Translations under genes and position numbers: made by a program | Source: Mycobacterium sp. | Lineage (GTDB): Bacteria > Actinomycetota > Actinomycetes > Mycobacteriales > Mycobacteriaceae | Direction: 5' to 3' | Assembly: GCA_023264735.1 (NCBI GenBank) | Contig: JAHFVD010000027.1 | Span: 1 to 64,000 of the forward strand | Length of the DNA: 64,000 nucleotides | The notes under the pieces: generated by a model | Seen by the model: only the letters and a program-made list of their open reading frames with translations | What the model was told of the DNA's origin: nothing | Database searches by the model: none | Part shown: piece after piece, positions 1 to 8,657 of the stretch | Numbering within the stretch: position 1 is the first letter of the stretch | Layout: the number at the start of each line of letters is the position of its first letter

Positions 1-513
1 GTGCGGTAGCGGCCCGGCCGCCAACGCTCCCCAGGCGGCCTGCACACTCGGGTAGTAGCCGACCCACTTGTTGAGCGCGAGCAGCGCCGTCATCAGTGTC
101 AACGGAATCGCCAACACCGCGACACCTCTTCGCCACCAAGAGTTTCCGCGCCAGCCCAGTGCCGCGACAGCGACCCCGGTGGCGAAAACCCCTACCCACA
201 CCCACAAATAGAAAGGCGCCGGATCCGACACCAGGCCTTCGGAGTTGACGTAGGTGCGTGCGGCCAGTGCGCCGAGCACGCCGATCACGACGCAGACCGG
301 CAGCCACACCATCCACCAGCGCCGGGTCCTGCGCCATCCGATCGCCACGATCAACGTGATGACGGCGACGATCTCGATGGTCAGCGGCAGCCAGCCGCCG
401 AGCAGCGAGACTCCGTGCGCGTATTGGTGGAGATCGGAGGCGGGCAGCTGTGGCAGCGGCGACGGTTGCGCCGGCGACGGTGCGGGCGACGGGGTTGGCG
501 GCACGTACCCCAT
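1..513 (-). CDS. Truncated membrane protein, N-terminal part (possible membrane-anchored esterase)
   Basis: The frame starts at an ATG (511-513) and stays open to the window edge, giving 171 residues with the C-terminus missing. The protein begins with a proline-rich stretch (about residues 5-22), followed by roughly four hydrophobic segments (near residues 45-62, 67-88, 100-122 and 130-150). The last is followed by a K-W-V-G-Y-Y motif. This layout resembles the membrane head of mycobacterial alpha/beta-hydrolase esterases that carry transmembrane helices before the catalytic domain. The catalytic part would lie outside the window, so this is recall-based inference. No clear ribosome binding site precedes the ATG. 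It lies 53 bases downstream of the L,D-transpeptidase gene on the same strand. Confidence 0.5.
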   Translation of the reverse strand, partial: MGYVPPTPSPAPSPAQPSPLPQLPASDLHQYAHGVSLLGGWLPLTIEIVAVITLIVAIGWRRTRRWWMVWLPVCVVIGVLGALAARTYVNSEGLVSDPAPFYLWVWVGVFATGVAVAALGWRGNSWWRRGVAVLAIPLTLMTALLALNKWVGYYPSVQAAWGALAAGPLPH

Positions 514-566
514 TGTGGGGGCCGTTGCTGTGCTTAACCTTTGAGCTGCAACCTGCTAGATCGCCG

Positions 567-1631
567 CTAGGCGAGTTTCCACTGCCAGTCGTCGGCGCCG
601 TCCGGATTGTTGTACAGACCCACCGAATTCTTGATCACGATCGGGTCGCCACTGCCGAAGTTGTCGTAGAACCACTTCGCGTTGTCCGGGGACAGGTTGA
701 TGCAGCCGTGGCTGACGTTGCGCTTACCCTGATCGGCCACCGACCACGGCGCGCTGTGCACGAACGCCCCACTGTTGTCGATGCGTACGGCCCACTGGAC
801 CTTGAGCTTGTAGCCCTCCGGCGAGTTCACCGGTACCCCGTACGTGGACGAGTCCATGACGATGTCGGGGAACTTCTCCAGCACGTAATACGTGCCGTTC
901 TTGGTCTCGTGCTTGCCATCCGGCTTGCCCATTGAGACCGGCATGGTCTTCAGCACCGCGCCGTTTTTGGTCACGGTCATCTGGTGTGTCTTGTCGTCGA
1001 CAGTGGCCACCAGGGAGTCACCGACGCGGAAGCTGGACTTGGCGCCGCTGGCGTCGATGTTGACGATGGTGCCCTGCGGCCAGAAGGCGTAGGGGCGCCA
1101 GCGCACCTGCGTGTCGGTGGTCCAGTAGAACGCGCCGGGAACCGGCGGCACCGACGAGATGTGGATCGCGGACTCGGCCAGCCCGCGGTTGGCGATCGGG
1201 CGGGCGAAGTTGATGATGATCGGTTTGGCCACCCCGACCATCGAGCCGTTGACCGGATTGAATGACGGCGGGGCGAACACCGGGTCACCGGTGTAGGGCG
1301 TCGGGTTCTGGCCCTTGACCGGTCCGGCGGCCGCGGCGGCCGCTTGCTGAGCGGCGAGCGGGTCGGCCGGCGGCGGTGCCAACGGGTCAGCCGGCGGGGG
1401 CGGCGGGGCGAACGGGTCCGGTGCCGGTGGCAGGCCGAGTGGGTCGGCCGGCGGGGGTGCAAACGGGTCCGGCGGGGGTGGCAGCTGTGCCGGCGGCACG
1501 TCCACGATGCCGGGGTCGGCGGGAGCTTGGTCTGGATCGGCCAGCGCTGATCCGCTGCCGAGACTGATTCCGGCAGCCACTCCGACCACGCATAACGTGG
1601 CGGCGATCGCCCCCCTCACCTGCAGTTTCAT
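567..1631 (-). CDS. L,D-transpeptidase, LdtMt4/Rv0192 type
   Basis: This predicted exported enzyme should form 3-3 cross-links in peptidoglycan. It has an N-terminal signal segment, a long proline/alanine/aspartate-rich linker (about residues 30-105) that could span the envelope, an Ig-like domain, and a C-terminal YkuD catalytic domain. The catalytic signature is S-H-G-C-I-N, with the nucleophile at about Cys310 and His308, downstream of an F-V-H-S-A motif. The start is the ATG at 1631 because an AGGGAG sequence lies eight bases upstream; a TTG two codons earlier is too close to it. The order ilvD, ricR, MFS transporter, transpeptidase matches M. tuberculosis Rv0189c-Rv0192, which supports the LdtMt4 assignment over other paralogs. 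Confidence 0.9.
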   Translation of the reverse strand: MKLQVRGAIAATLCVVGVAAGISLGSGSALADPDQAPADPGIVDVPPAQLPPPPDPFAPPPADPLGLPPAPDPFAPPPPPADPLAPPPADPLAAQQAAAAAAGPVKGQNPTPYTGDPVFAPPSFNPVNGSMVGVAKPIIINFARPIANRGLAESAIHISSVPPVPGAFYWTTDTQVRWRPYAFWPQGTIVNIDASGAKSSFRVGDSLVATVDDKTHQMTVTKNGAVLKTMPVSMGKPDGKHETKNGTYYVLEKFPDIVMDSSTYGVPVNSPEGYKLKVQWAVRIDNSGAFVHSAPWSVADQGKRNVSHGCINLSPDNAKWFYDNFGSGDPIVIKNSVGLYNNPDGADDWQWKLA

Positions 1632-1775
1632 AACCAAAACTCCCTCGATACCGGCTCAACCCAGTGTTGCACAGCAGGCTGGGTGTGCTTTCAGGCGCGA
1701 TTCGCTAGCGAACCCGACCTCGGGCGTTCTTACCGCCCTGACCTGTGCAGATAGTCGCCTCGAGGGTGCCAAGCG

Positions 1776-3011
1776 TTACTTTTCGCTGGTAGCCGGGTGC
1801 ATCGCGAACAAGCCTCGGCTGAACAGCACGCAGACCAGGGCGGCCAGCATCAGTACCGCCGACGCGGCGATCATGACCGCCACCCCGGCGTGCTGGTAGA
1901 GCACCCCCCCGGTCAACGAGCCGGCCATGATGCCGACCTGGAACATCGCCACATACAGTCCCGAGGCGCCGTCGGGATCTTCCGGTGAGTGCCGCATGGC
2001 GGCCGCCTGCAGCATGGGCGGCATCGCGTTGGCCGTCGCTCCCCACAGCACGATCGCCGTCACCCCGAAGACGGACGCGGCGGCGGGGCGCCACTCGGTC
2101 CAATCGGCCCAGCCGAGTGCCGCCAGCGTCGCGAAGGCCAGCGATGATCCCGCCAGGCACCCTACGACGGCAGCCTTCGGTCGCCGATCCCCCGGCCGGG
2201 CCAACAACGCCATGCCGGTCAGCCCGGCCACGCCGTACGCGGCGAGCAGCCACGCTTGATGCGCCCCGCGCACCCCGACGACATCGCGGATGATCACCAC
2301 GATGAAGGTGTAGGAGATGAAGTGCGCGGTGACTCCCACCAGCGTCAGCGCACACAGCACCAGTAGCGGCCGGTTGCGGTGATGGCCACCTCGACGCGGC
2401 CGCGCCCCGGCAACTGTGCCGGCCATCGGCATCACGGGCAGTGCGATCCGCGCGGCCACCAGCACCACCAGCGAGGCGACGGTGATGGCGCCGACCGCCA
2501 GCCGCCAACCCCACAGCTCGCTCATCGCCGCGGTCAGCGGGCTGCCAACAACCAGGGCCAGCCCGGTGCCGACGTAGACGGCCATGGTGGCGCGGCCGGC
2601 ATAGCTGGGCGGCACCAGGCGCGCGCCGATCGGGGCGATCACCGACCACATCAGTCCGTGGGTGACTGCGCACAGCACCCGCCCGGTGGCCAACACCTCG
2701 AAGGTCGGGGCCAGCGCGGAGATCAGTTGCGACACCGACAGGCAGGCCAGCGTCCAGAGCAGGGTGCGCCGCCGCGGCCAGGTCGCCGTCCAGCGCACCA
2801 ACGGCATCGTCGCCACCGCGGCCACCAACGCGTAGCTGGCCAGCAGGGTGCCGACCATTGCTTCGCTGACGTGCAGGTCACGTGCGATCGCCGAGAGTGC
2901 ACCGACCGGCATGATCTCGGCGGTGACGTAGATGAACGCCGCGGCGGCGAGCACGGCTAGGGCCACCGCGACCCTCGGTGTCCACGGGCCGGCGCGCGGC
3001 ACTGTGGTCAC
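1776..3011 (-). CDS. MFS drug-efflux transporter (Rv0191 type)
   Basis: A 411-residue polytopic membrane protein with about twelve hydrophobic segments. It looks like a DHA1-type proton-coupled exporter: near residues 27-40 is a segment with an acidic residue (V-T-A-E-I-M-P), and a basic loop (W-P-R-R-R) follows helix 2. A His/Arg-rich central loop (about residues 205-215) separates the two halves. The start is a GTG. The substrate cannot be read from sequence; related proteins export sugars or drugs such as chloramphenicol. The gene lies just downstream of ricR on the same strand (about 80 bases). Its position between ricR and the transpeptidase is the same as Rv0191. Confidence 0.85.
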   Translation of the reverse strand: MTTVPRAGPWTPRVAVALAVLAAAAFIYVTAEIMPVGALSAIARDLHVSEAMVGTLLASYALVAAVATMPLVRWTATWPRRRTLLWTLACLSVSQLISALAPTFEVLATGRVLCAVTHGLMWSVIAPIGARLVPPSYAGRATMAVYVGTGLALVVGSPLTAAMSELWGWRLAVGAITVASLVVLVAARIALPVMPMAGTVAGARPRRGGHHRNRPLLVLCALTLVGVTAHFISYTFIVVIIRDVVGVRGAHQAWLLAAYGVAGLTGMALLARPGDRRPKAAVVGCLAGSSLAFATLAALGWADWTEWRPAAASVFGVTAIVLWGATANAMPPMLQAAAMRHSPEDPDGASGLYVAMFQVGIMAGSLTGGVLYQHAGVAVMIAASAVLMLAALVCVLFSRGLFAMHPATSEK

Positions 3012-3091
3012 GCGCCCACGGTATCGGCTGCCCAGGCGAAACCGGCCGACATTGCCCCGCGTTGCCCGCGCCGCACCTCAGGCAGTGAGCG

Positions 3092-3382
3092 TCAGGAGCG
3101 AACCAGCCGCGCGATCGCGGCCGAGGCCTCGGCCAGCTTCTTGTCGGCCTCCTCGCCGCCCTCGGCGACCGCATGGCTGACGCAGTGGCCGAGGTGTTCG
3201 TCGAGCAGGCCGAGCGCCACCGACTGCAGCGCGCTGTTGACGGCGCTGATCTGAGTCAGCACGTCGATGCAGTACTTGTCCTCGTCGATCATCTTGGAGA
3301 TGCCGCGGACCTGCCCCTCAATCCGGCGCAGGCGCTTGGTGTAATTGTCCTTGCGGGCCGAATATCCATGTGCGCCAGTCAT
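3092..3382 (-). CDS. ricR: Copper-sensing CsoR-family repressor RicR
   Basis: A 96-residue all-helical CsoR-family protein. The Cu(I)-binding triad of the family is present as Cys38, His63 and Cys67, and the basic DNA-contacting N-terminal helix (R-L-R-R-I-E-G-Q-V-R-G) is intact. In M. tuberculosis RicR releases its targets when it binds cuprous copper. Here the ATG directly abuts the TAA of the upstream DUF305 gene (TAAATG), so the two are almost certainly co-transcribed and translationally coupled. The operator upstream of the DUF305 gene (3997-4013) implies that RicR regulates its own expression through that promoter. Synteny with Rv0190 (next to ilvD) supports RicR over CsoR proper. Confidence 0.92.
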   Translation of the reverse strand: MTGAHGYSARKDNYTKRLRRIEGQVRGISKMIDEDKYCIDVLTQISAVNSALQSVALGLLDEHLGHCVSHAVAEGGEEADKKLAEASAAIARLVRS

Positions 3383-3979
3383 TTACCCTCCCAGCATCTG
3401 TTTCATCTGGTTGATCTCAGCCTGCTGCGCGGTGACCATGGTCTTGGCCATCGCGGTCATATCGACGCTCTGACCGTTGGCGATCTCGGCCTTGGCCATG
3501 TCGATGGCGCCCTGGTGATGGCCGATCATCGCCTGCAGCCACAGTGTGTCGAACTCCGGGCCGTTGAGCGAGTTGAGTCTGGCCATCGTCGCGTCGTCGA
3601 CCATGCCAGCCATCCCGGAGCCGTGGCCGCCGTGGTCCCCCACCGCGTTGGGGTCGACGTCCCACTGCAGCAGCAGCGCTTGCATTGCCCGGACCTCCGG
3701 CTGCTGTTCGGCAGAGATGGTGGCCGCCAGCTTGAGCACTGCCTGGTTGGTGGTGTGCTCGGGCGCCAGGGCCGCCAGCTCCACGGCCTGCTGATGGTGC
3801 GGGATCATCATCTGCGCGAACATCACGTCGTCGGCGTTGTGCGCGGCCACCGTTGAGCTGCTGGTGGTGGACGCGCTGGCGTGCTGACTGTGGTCCTCGG
3901 TTTTGCTACAGGAGGAGACGACGACGGCGGTGGTCAGGGCTGCGGTGACCGCGACGATGCGGCGGCTGATGGACGTCAT
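3383..3979 (-). CDS. DUF305 lipoprotein, probable copper-binding
   Basis: A 198-residue exported protein whose signal peptide ends in a lipobox-like V-S-S-C (Cys24), so it is probably an outer-leaflet lipoprotein. It has the two DUF305 repeats: [10 protein letters not shown] at about residues 57-66 and a M-I-G-H-H-Q-G-A-I repeat near residue 151. Between them lies a Met/His/Gly-rich stretch ([12 protein letters not shown]) typical of weak copper sites. The family is often found in copper-resistance loci. The gene is first in a two-gene operon with ricR and has a CsoR/RicR-type palindrome 17 bases upstream of its ATG, so copper induction is expected. A role as envelope copper buffer or chaperone is inference. 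Confidence 0.85.
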   Translation of the reverse strand: MTSISRRIVAVTAALTTAVVVSSCSKTEDHSQHASASTTSSSTVAAHNADDVMFAQMMIPHHQQAVELAALAPEHTTNQAVLKLAATISAEQQPEVRAMQALLLQWDVDPNAVGDHGGHGSGMAGMVDDATMARLNSLNGPEFDTLWLQAMIGHHQGAIDMAKAEIANGQSVDMTAMAKTMVTAQQAEINQMKQMLGG

Positions 3980-3996
3980 GAATTCACCGTACCCGA

Positions 3997-4013
3997 ATAC
4001 CCCTTGGGGGTAT
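3997..4013. promoter_or_regulatory. RicR/CsoR-type operator
   Basis: Perfect inverted repeat ATACCCC-TTG-GGGGTAT between the DUF305 gene start and ilvD. It matches the G-tract palindromes bound by CsoR-family repressors. It ends 17 bases before the DUF305 ATG and lies just upstream of the putative ilvD promoter. Confidence 0.75.
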
Positions 4014-4022
4014 CAAAAGGAT

Positions 4023-4051
4023 TTGGTGACCTCCCCCGACCACGGCATACT
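4023..4051 (+). promoter_or_regulatory. Putative ilvD promoter, likely leaderless transcript
   Basis: TTGGTG (4023-4028) and CATACT (4046-4051) are spaced by 17 bases. The expected transcription start falls on the GTG start codon at 4058, and no Shine-Dalgarno sequence precedes that codon. This is the leaderless arrangement common in mycobacteria. Inference from sequence alone. Confidence 0.4.
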
Positions 4052-4057
4052 TGTCCG

Positions 4058-5755
4058 GTGACTCAAACGCCCGATCTCAAGCCCCGCAGCCGCGACGTCA
4101 CCGACGGCCTGGAGAAGACCGCCGCCCGTGGCATGCTCCGCGCGGTAGGCATGGGCGACGACGACTGGGTCAAGCCGCAGATCGGTGTGGGCTCGTCGTG
4201 GAACGAGATCACCCCCTGCAACATGTCGCTGCAGCGGCTGGCCCAGGCGGTCAAGGGCGGCGTGCACGGGGCCGGTGGCTACCCCCTCGAGTTCGGCACC
4301 ATCTCGGCGTCCGATGGCATCTCGATGGGCCATGAGGGCATGCACTTCTCCCTCGTGTCCCGCGAAGTCATCGCCGACAGCGTCGAGACCGTTATGCAGG
4401 CTGAGCGTCTGGACGGCTCGGTGCTGCTGGCCGGCTGCGACAAGTCGATCCCCGGCATGCTGATGGCCGCGGCGCGCCTGAACCTGGCGAGCGTCTTCCT
4501 CTACAACGGCTCGATCATGCCCGGCGTTGCGAAGCTCACCGACGGCAGCGAGAAGGAAGTCACGATCATCGACGCCTTCGAGGCCGTCGGCGCGTGTGCG
4601 CGCGGGCTGATGTCGCGCGCGGACGTCGACATCATCGAACGCGCGATCTGTCCGGGGGAGGGTGCGTGCGGCGGCATGTACACCGCGAACACGATGGCCT
4701 CAGCGGCCGAGGCGCTGGGCATGTCGTTGCCGGGCAGCGCATCGCCGGTCGCTATCGACCACCGGCGCGACGAGTACGCGCGCCGTTCCGGTGAGGCCGT
4801 CGTCGGAATGCTGCACCGCGGCATCACCACGAGCGACATCCTCACCAAGGAAGCGTTCGACAACGCGATCGCGGTCGTGATGGCATTCGGCGGGTCCACC
4901 AACGCAGTGCTGCACCTGCTTGCCATCGCGTCGGAGGCCAACGTCGAACTGTCGCTGGCGGACTTCACCCGCATCGGCGAGAAGGTGCCGCACCTGGCAG
5001 ACGTCAAGCCGTTCGGTCGCCACGTGATGAAACACGTCGACGAAATCGGCGGCGTGCCCGTCGTGATGAAGGCGCTGCTGGATGCCGGCCTGCTGCACGG
5101 CGACTGCCTCACTGTGACGGGCGAGACCATGGCCCAGAACCTGGCCCACATCGAGCCGCCGGACCCCGACGGCAAGGTGCTGCGTGCGATGAACAACCCG
5201 ATCCATCCGACCGGCGGCATCACGATCCTGCACGGCTCGCTGGCGCCGGAGGGCGCGGTGGTCAAGTCGGCCGGTTTCGACTCCGATGTGTTCGAAGGCA
5301 CCGCAAGGGTTTTCGAAGGCGAGCGGGCGGCACTCGATGCACTCGAGGACGGCACCATCACGCACGGCGACGTCGTCGTCATCCGCTACGAGGGCCCCAA
5401 GGGCGGTCCCGGGATGCGCGAGATGCTGGCGATCACCGGGGCGATCAAGGGCGCCGGTCTGGGCAAGGACGTCCTGCTGATGACCGATGGGCGGTTCTCC
5501 GGCGGCACCACCGGGCTCTGCGTGGGCCACATCGCGCCGGAGGCCGTCGACGCAGGACCCATCGCCTTTGTGCGCGACGGTGACCGGATCCGCCTCGACG
5601 TCGGCAAGGGCACGCTCGACGTGCTGGTCGACGCCGACGAATTCGATTCCCGCAAGGCGGGATTCAACCCGCCCGCGCCGAAGTACACCACCGGTGTGCT
5701 GGCCAAGTACCGCAAGCTGGTCGGCTCGGCCGCGACCGGAGCCGTCTGCGGGTAG
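4058..5755 (+). CDS. ilvD: Dihydroxy-acid dehydratase
   Basis: This enzyme makes the 2-keto acids that precede valine and isoleucine from 2,3-dihydroxy acids. It is 565 residues and full length. Iron-sulfur ligand candidates are Cys54 (T-P-C-N), Cys127 (G-C-D-K-S) and Cys204 (G-A-C-G-G-M). The C-terminal dehydratase motifs G-G-T-T-G-L and [11 protein letters not shown] are intact. The GTG at 4058 is chosen because residues after it align with the usual N-terminus (K-P-R-S-R-D-V-T), while the open frame upstream runs into the divergent DUF305 gene and its operator. A copper-induced repressor operon is divergent from an enzyme whose cluster is copper-sensitive, which may not be accidental. Confidence 0.95.
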   Translation: MTQTPDLKPRSRDVTDGLEKTAARGMLRAVGMGDDDWVKPQIGVGSSWNEITPCNMSLQRLAQAVKGGVHGAGGYPLEFGTISASDGISMGHEGMHFSLVSREVIADSVETVMQAERLDGSVLLAGCDKSIPGMLMAAARLNLASVFLYNGSIMPGVAKLTDGSEKEVTIIDAFEAVGACARGLMSRADVDIIERAICPGEGACGGMYTANTMASAAEALGMSLPGSASPVAIDHRRDEYARRSGEAVVGMLHRGITTSDILTKEAFDNAIAVVMAFGGSTNAVLHLLAIASEANVELSLADFTRIGEKVPHLADVKPFGRHVMKHVDEIGGVPVVMKALLDAGLLHGDCLTVTGETMAQNLAHIEPPDPDGKVLRAMNNPIHPTGGITILHGSLAPEGAVVKSAGFDSDVFEGTARVFEGERAALDALEDGTITHGDVVVIRYEGPKGGPGMREMLAITGAIKGAGLGKDVLLMTDGRFSGGTTGLCVGHIAPEAVDAGPIAFVRDGDRIRLDVGKGTLDVLVDADEFDSRKAGFNPPAPKYTTGVLAKYRKLVGSAATGAVCG

Positions 5756-5758
5756 GTC

Positions 5759-6220
5759 TTGCACGTTCGTGCGATGACGGCTGGCGAGGCCCAGCTGATA
5801 GCGACCTGGCGGTACGGCGGTGACTGGTCGGTGTACAACCTGGACTCCGCACAGACGCTTCTTGATGACTTGTCCTGCTATCAAGCGGTACTGGCAGACG
5901 AAGGGTTAGTCGGCTTCTGCTGTAGCGGGATAGCCGCCCGTGTCCCCGGAATTGCCGACGAGCCAGGAACTCTCGATGTTGGGATGGGCATGGACCCCGC
6001 GCTTGTCGGGCAGGGACACGGCGCAGCATTCGGGTTGACGGTGCTGGATCATCTGACCGCTCAACATCCCAACCAGACGATCCGCGTTGTCATCCAAAGT
6101 TGGAACGCTCGGAGTCTTCGATTGGCCCACCGCCTCGGATTCTCAGAAACCGGTGCTTTGGTCGCGCTGCAGCACGACCAGCACGTCACCTATCGCGTGC
6201 TGACCCGACTCCCGGCCTGA
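5759..6220 (+). CDS. GNAT family N-acetyltransferase
   Basis: A 153-residue single-domain GNAT protein. The acetyl-CoA-binding loop is seen as V-G-Q-G-H-G (about residues 83-88) after a beta-bulge strand (L-D-V-G-M-G-M), and the C-terminal strand-helix pair (I-Q-S-W-N-A-R-S-L-R-L-A-H-R-L-G-F) is typical of the family. A TTG start at 5759 lies three bases after the ilvD stop, suggesting co-transcription; an ATG at 5774 would cut into the first beta strand. The acceptor substrate is unknown and nothing nearby predicts it. Confidence 0.75.
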   Translation: MHVRAMTAGEAQLIATWRYGGDWSVYNLDSAQTLLDDLSCYQAVLADEGLVGFCCSGIAARVPGIADEPGTLDVGMGMDPALVGQGHGAAFGLTVLDHLTAQHPNQTIRVVIQSWNARSLRLAHRLGFSETGALVALQHDQHVTYRVLTRLPA

Positions 6221-6302
6221 CGCGAGATCGAGTCTGCGGCCAGCGTCACCGTTGGGCGGGTTTTGACGCTCTCAGCGCAGGCTCGGTGCGCTCAGCGCAG
6301 AG

Positions 6303-7769
6303 TCAGCTAGCGGCTCGCTTGGAGCCGCCGACGCCCTTGTGCGCCGAAGTCTTCTGAGCTGAACTCTGGCTGCTCGCAGCCGAAGTGGGCTTCTTCGACG
6401 GCTTGCCCGACTTGGCGCTGGGCGTCGTCGTCGCGCTGGCGGCTGCGGCTGTTGACGATGCAGCCGCCGACGGCAACTCCGGCGCGTGCGGATCCGGCAC
6501 ATTGGGCGCCGAGGTGGACTTCCCGCTCAGCACGTCGCGGAATCCGTCGAACAACGCCTTAACCACATCACCGGGGACCGCGGCCCACTCCTGCGGAGTC
6601 AGCGTCGCCTGCGACAGGAACGGAACATATTGCGAGGATTGGTCATACGTCCGGTTGTAGGTGCCGCCCTCGCTCGGCGTCTGGACATCGGTGTAACCGG
6701 TGTTGACCAGAATCTCGAGCGCCGGCTGCAACGCATCGGCCAGCGGAGTGCCCAAGGTGATCGGCACCCCGGCCTGCTTGAAGACCGCATTGAGGATCCG
6801 CGACGGCAGTCGCAGTGGCTCCAGCAGCGGTAGGTCGTTGGGGACGAAGGTGCTGTAGGAGGTATTGGGGGCGCCGGCCGTCAACAGGCCGACGAGGTTG
6901 GCAATCATCGTGTCGGTGCTGGCACCCTTGATCGTCCCGCCGTCGAGCAGGTAGGTGGGCAGCACGCTGGCCATGAACGAGTTGGCGAGCGCGAACGGGT
7001 TCAGCGTCTCCGGGAAATCGGACAACATGTCGTAGCCGAGCGCGAGGTTGATGAACACGCCGTTGAGTTTGATGCCAGGGCTCGAGCCGGTGCCGGCATT
7101 GGGGCTGACCGGGTTCTTACCGAACAGATTGAAGATCGGGGCGAACCGGGCGTACAGCCCGCCGTTGGGCGTTTCGGGGTTGCGGATCAACGCAATTGGC
7201 AGGTTGGTGACATTGGTGCCCTGCGAACAGCCGAAGCCCCCGGTGCATGACTGGCCAAGCGCATTGACCTTGCCTGCCGCAACCAGCGGGTCATAACCGG
7301 GCAACGTATTGCCGTTGGCGCTCGACAACATCGCCTGATACGCCTCGATGGCGGCGGGTACGCCCGTTCCGACCGCGACCAGCAGCGGCCCGGTGCCACC
7401 GGTGGCCGCCAGGTTCGGCCTAGTCGCCGTATAGAGGAAGAACCCACCGAACTGCGCCAAGTTGAGCTCATTGTTCAGCGCCACCGGATCGGCCTTCGTC
7501 CAGTCGAGGTTGATGTCGATCGACCCGTACACGGGGATGTTGGGGATGCTGATGCTGTCCACCCCCAACTGCGAGACCAGCCAGAGCAGCGGCCCGGTGG
7601 TTGTCGCGTCGAGGGTGAGCGCCGCGTTTGCGGTGGGTGCCACCGGCGCCGCGACAGAACCCATCGTCATCGCCACGGCGGTGGCTGCCGCCGCCCCGAA
7701 CAGCGCGGTCTTCCTGCCCCTGGCCTTGAATCCCTGCCGGATCTTGTTTGAAAACGCGACAGCTACCAT
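6303..7769 (-). CDS. Secreted protein of unknown function with basic Ala/Ser/Lys tail
   Basis: A 488-residue protein not recognised with confidence. It has a signal peptide with a twin-basic N-region and an A-N-A cleavage site (near residue 50). The mature part is rich in Gly, Asn, Leu and Pro, and includes an I-P-N-I-P-V-Y-G-S-I-D-I motif and a G-T-G-V-P-A-A-I segment. From about residue 425 it becomes low-complexity Ala/Ser/Thr, then a Lys-rich tail that could contact anionic cell-wall polymers. It is somewhat reminiscent of PE-PPE-domain secreted proteins, but no Gly-x-Ser-x-Gly elbow was found. ATG at 7769 is chosen over a TTG two codons upstream. The gene stands alone, convergent with the GNAT gene. 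Confidence 0.6.
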   Translation of the reverse strand: MVAVAFSNKIRQGFKARGRKTALFGAAAATAVAMTMGSVAAPVAPTANAALTLDATTTGPLLWLVSQLGVDSISIPNIPVYGSIDINLDWTKADPVALNNELNLAQFGGFFLYTATRPNLAATGGTGPLLVAVGTGVPAAIEAYQAMLSSANGNTLPGYDPLVAAGKVNALGQSCTGGFGCSQGTNVTNLPIALIRNPETPNGGLYARFAPIFNLFGKNPVSPNAGTGSSPGIKLNGVFINLALGYDMLSDFPETLNPFALANSFMASVLPTYLLDGGTIKGASTDTMIANLVGLLTAGAPNTSYSTFVPNDLPLLEPLRLPSRILNAVFKQAGVPITLGTPLADALQPALEILVNTGYTDVQTPSEGGTYNRTYDQSSQYVPFLSQATLTPQEWAAVPGDVVKALFDGFRDVLSGKSTSAPNVPDPHAPELPSAAASSTAAAASATTTPSAKSGKPSKKPTSAASSQSSAQKTSAHKGVGGSKRAAS

Positions 7770-7874
7770 TTCCAACCCCCGATCGCGGCCCCCGTTGGCT
7801 GCTCTGGCGAAGATAACCCCAATGGTTGGCGGCGGCGGGGATTTAGCAATGTCTGTGCGTAGCAGCGCCGAATG

Positions 7875-8657
7875 TCAGATGCCAGCGAACTCCGCATGGA
7901 TCGCGGGCAGGATCCCGGCCAGGTGGTTCATCTCCTGCGAGCAATGCACCAGCAGGTCCCGTGCCTCCGGCAGCTGGTGAGCGGCGATCGGGCGGATCAC
8001 CGAATCGGTCAGCCGGTTGCCCCTGCGCACACCGATGTACGGACCGCCCATCCAGAACCGGGACCGCATCTCGGACCCACCCGGCGTCGCCCGGATGTGG
8101 TGGACGAACCAGCCGATGTCCACGGGCAGCTCGCTGGATCCCAGACGCGCACACACCGCGACGTCGGTGCCGAGCCGGGTCGGGTCGAGGCCGAACTCAG
8201 ACGGCTCGAGGAACAGGATGGCCCCCTTGGCGTAGGCGGAGCCCAGGTACTCCTCGATGATGGAGGTCCGCCCGACGTAGCTGCCGTCGGGTCCGCTGTC
8301 GCCCCAGTGCGCCGACGCGTGCGCGCGTGGATGCCACAACTTGTAGCGGGTGGACTCGCTACCGTGCCAGCCGAACCACCAATCCCACATCGCCGGAGTC
8401 ACATTGGGCATGTCGGTGCGGATCGCGACGTGGAATCCGCCGCCGCGAAGGGCGCCGTAGCCGTTCTCGGTCTGCTGGTACCCCTCGTCGAGAATGCTTC
8501 CCGCAGAATCGAATCCGAGCATCACCTGATCAGCCTGCGGGCCGTGCTCAAGCGCGATGACGGCGTGCCGGGGCAGCTCCGCCATCTGCGGGTTGAAGTA
8601 CTTGCCCCACGCGGTGTCCGCATCGCCGGGGCGGTAGCCCAGGTAGGTGTCGGCCAT
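7875..8657 (-). CDS. PhlG-like (DAPG hydrolase family) C-C bond hydrolase
   Basis: A 260-residue protein resembling the 2,4-diacetylphloroglucinol hydrolase family, zinc enzymes that cut a carbon-carbon bond in acylated phenols. The family signature is clear: W-x-F-G-W-H (residues 93-98), R-Y-K-L-W-H-P-x-A-H (104-113), an E-E-Y segment (135-137) and a C-terminal H-x-x-x-E (His238, Glu242). These could supply His109, Glu135/136, His238 and Glu242 as metal ligands, matching the His/Glu set of PhlG. The ATG shares one base with the stop of the upstream flavin oxidase gene (TGATG), so the two are translationally coupled. True substrate unknown; an acylated phenol or polyketide-like compound is inferred. 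Confidence 0.75.
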   Translation of the reverse strand: MADTYLGYRPGDADTAWGKYFNPQMAELPRHAVIALEHGPQADQVMLGFDSAGSILDEGYQQTENGYGALRGGGFHVAIRTDMPNVTPAMWDWWFGWHGSESTRYKLWHPRAHASAHWGDSGPDGSYVGRTSIIEEYLGSAYAKGAILFLEPSEFGLDPTRLGTDVAVCARLGSSELPVDIGWFVHHIRATPGGSEMRSRFWMGGPYIGVRRGNRLTDSVIRPIAAHQLPEARDLLVHCSQEMNHLAGILPAIHAEFAGI

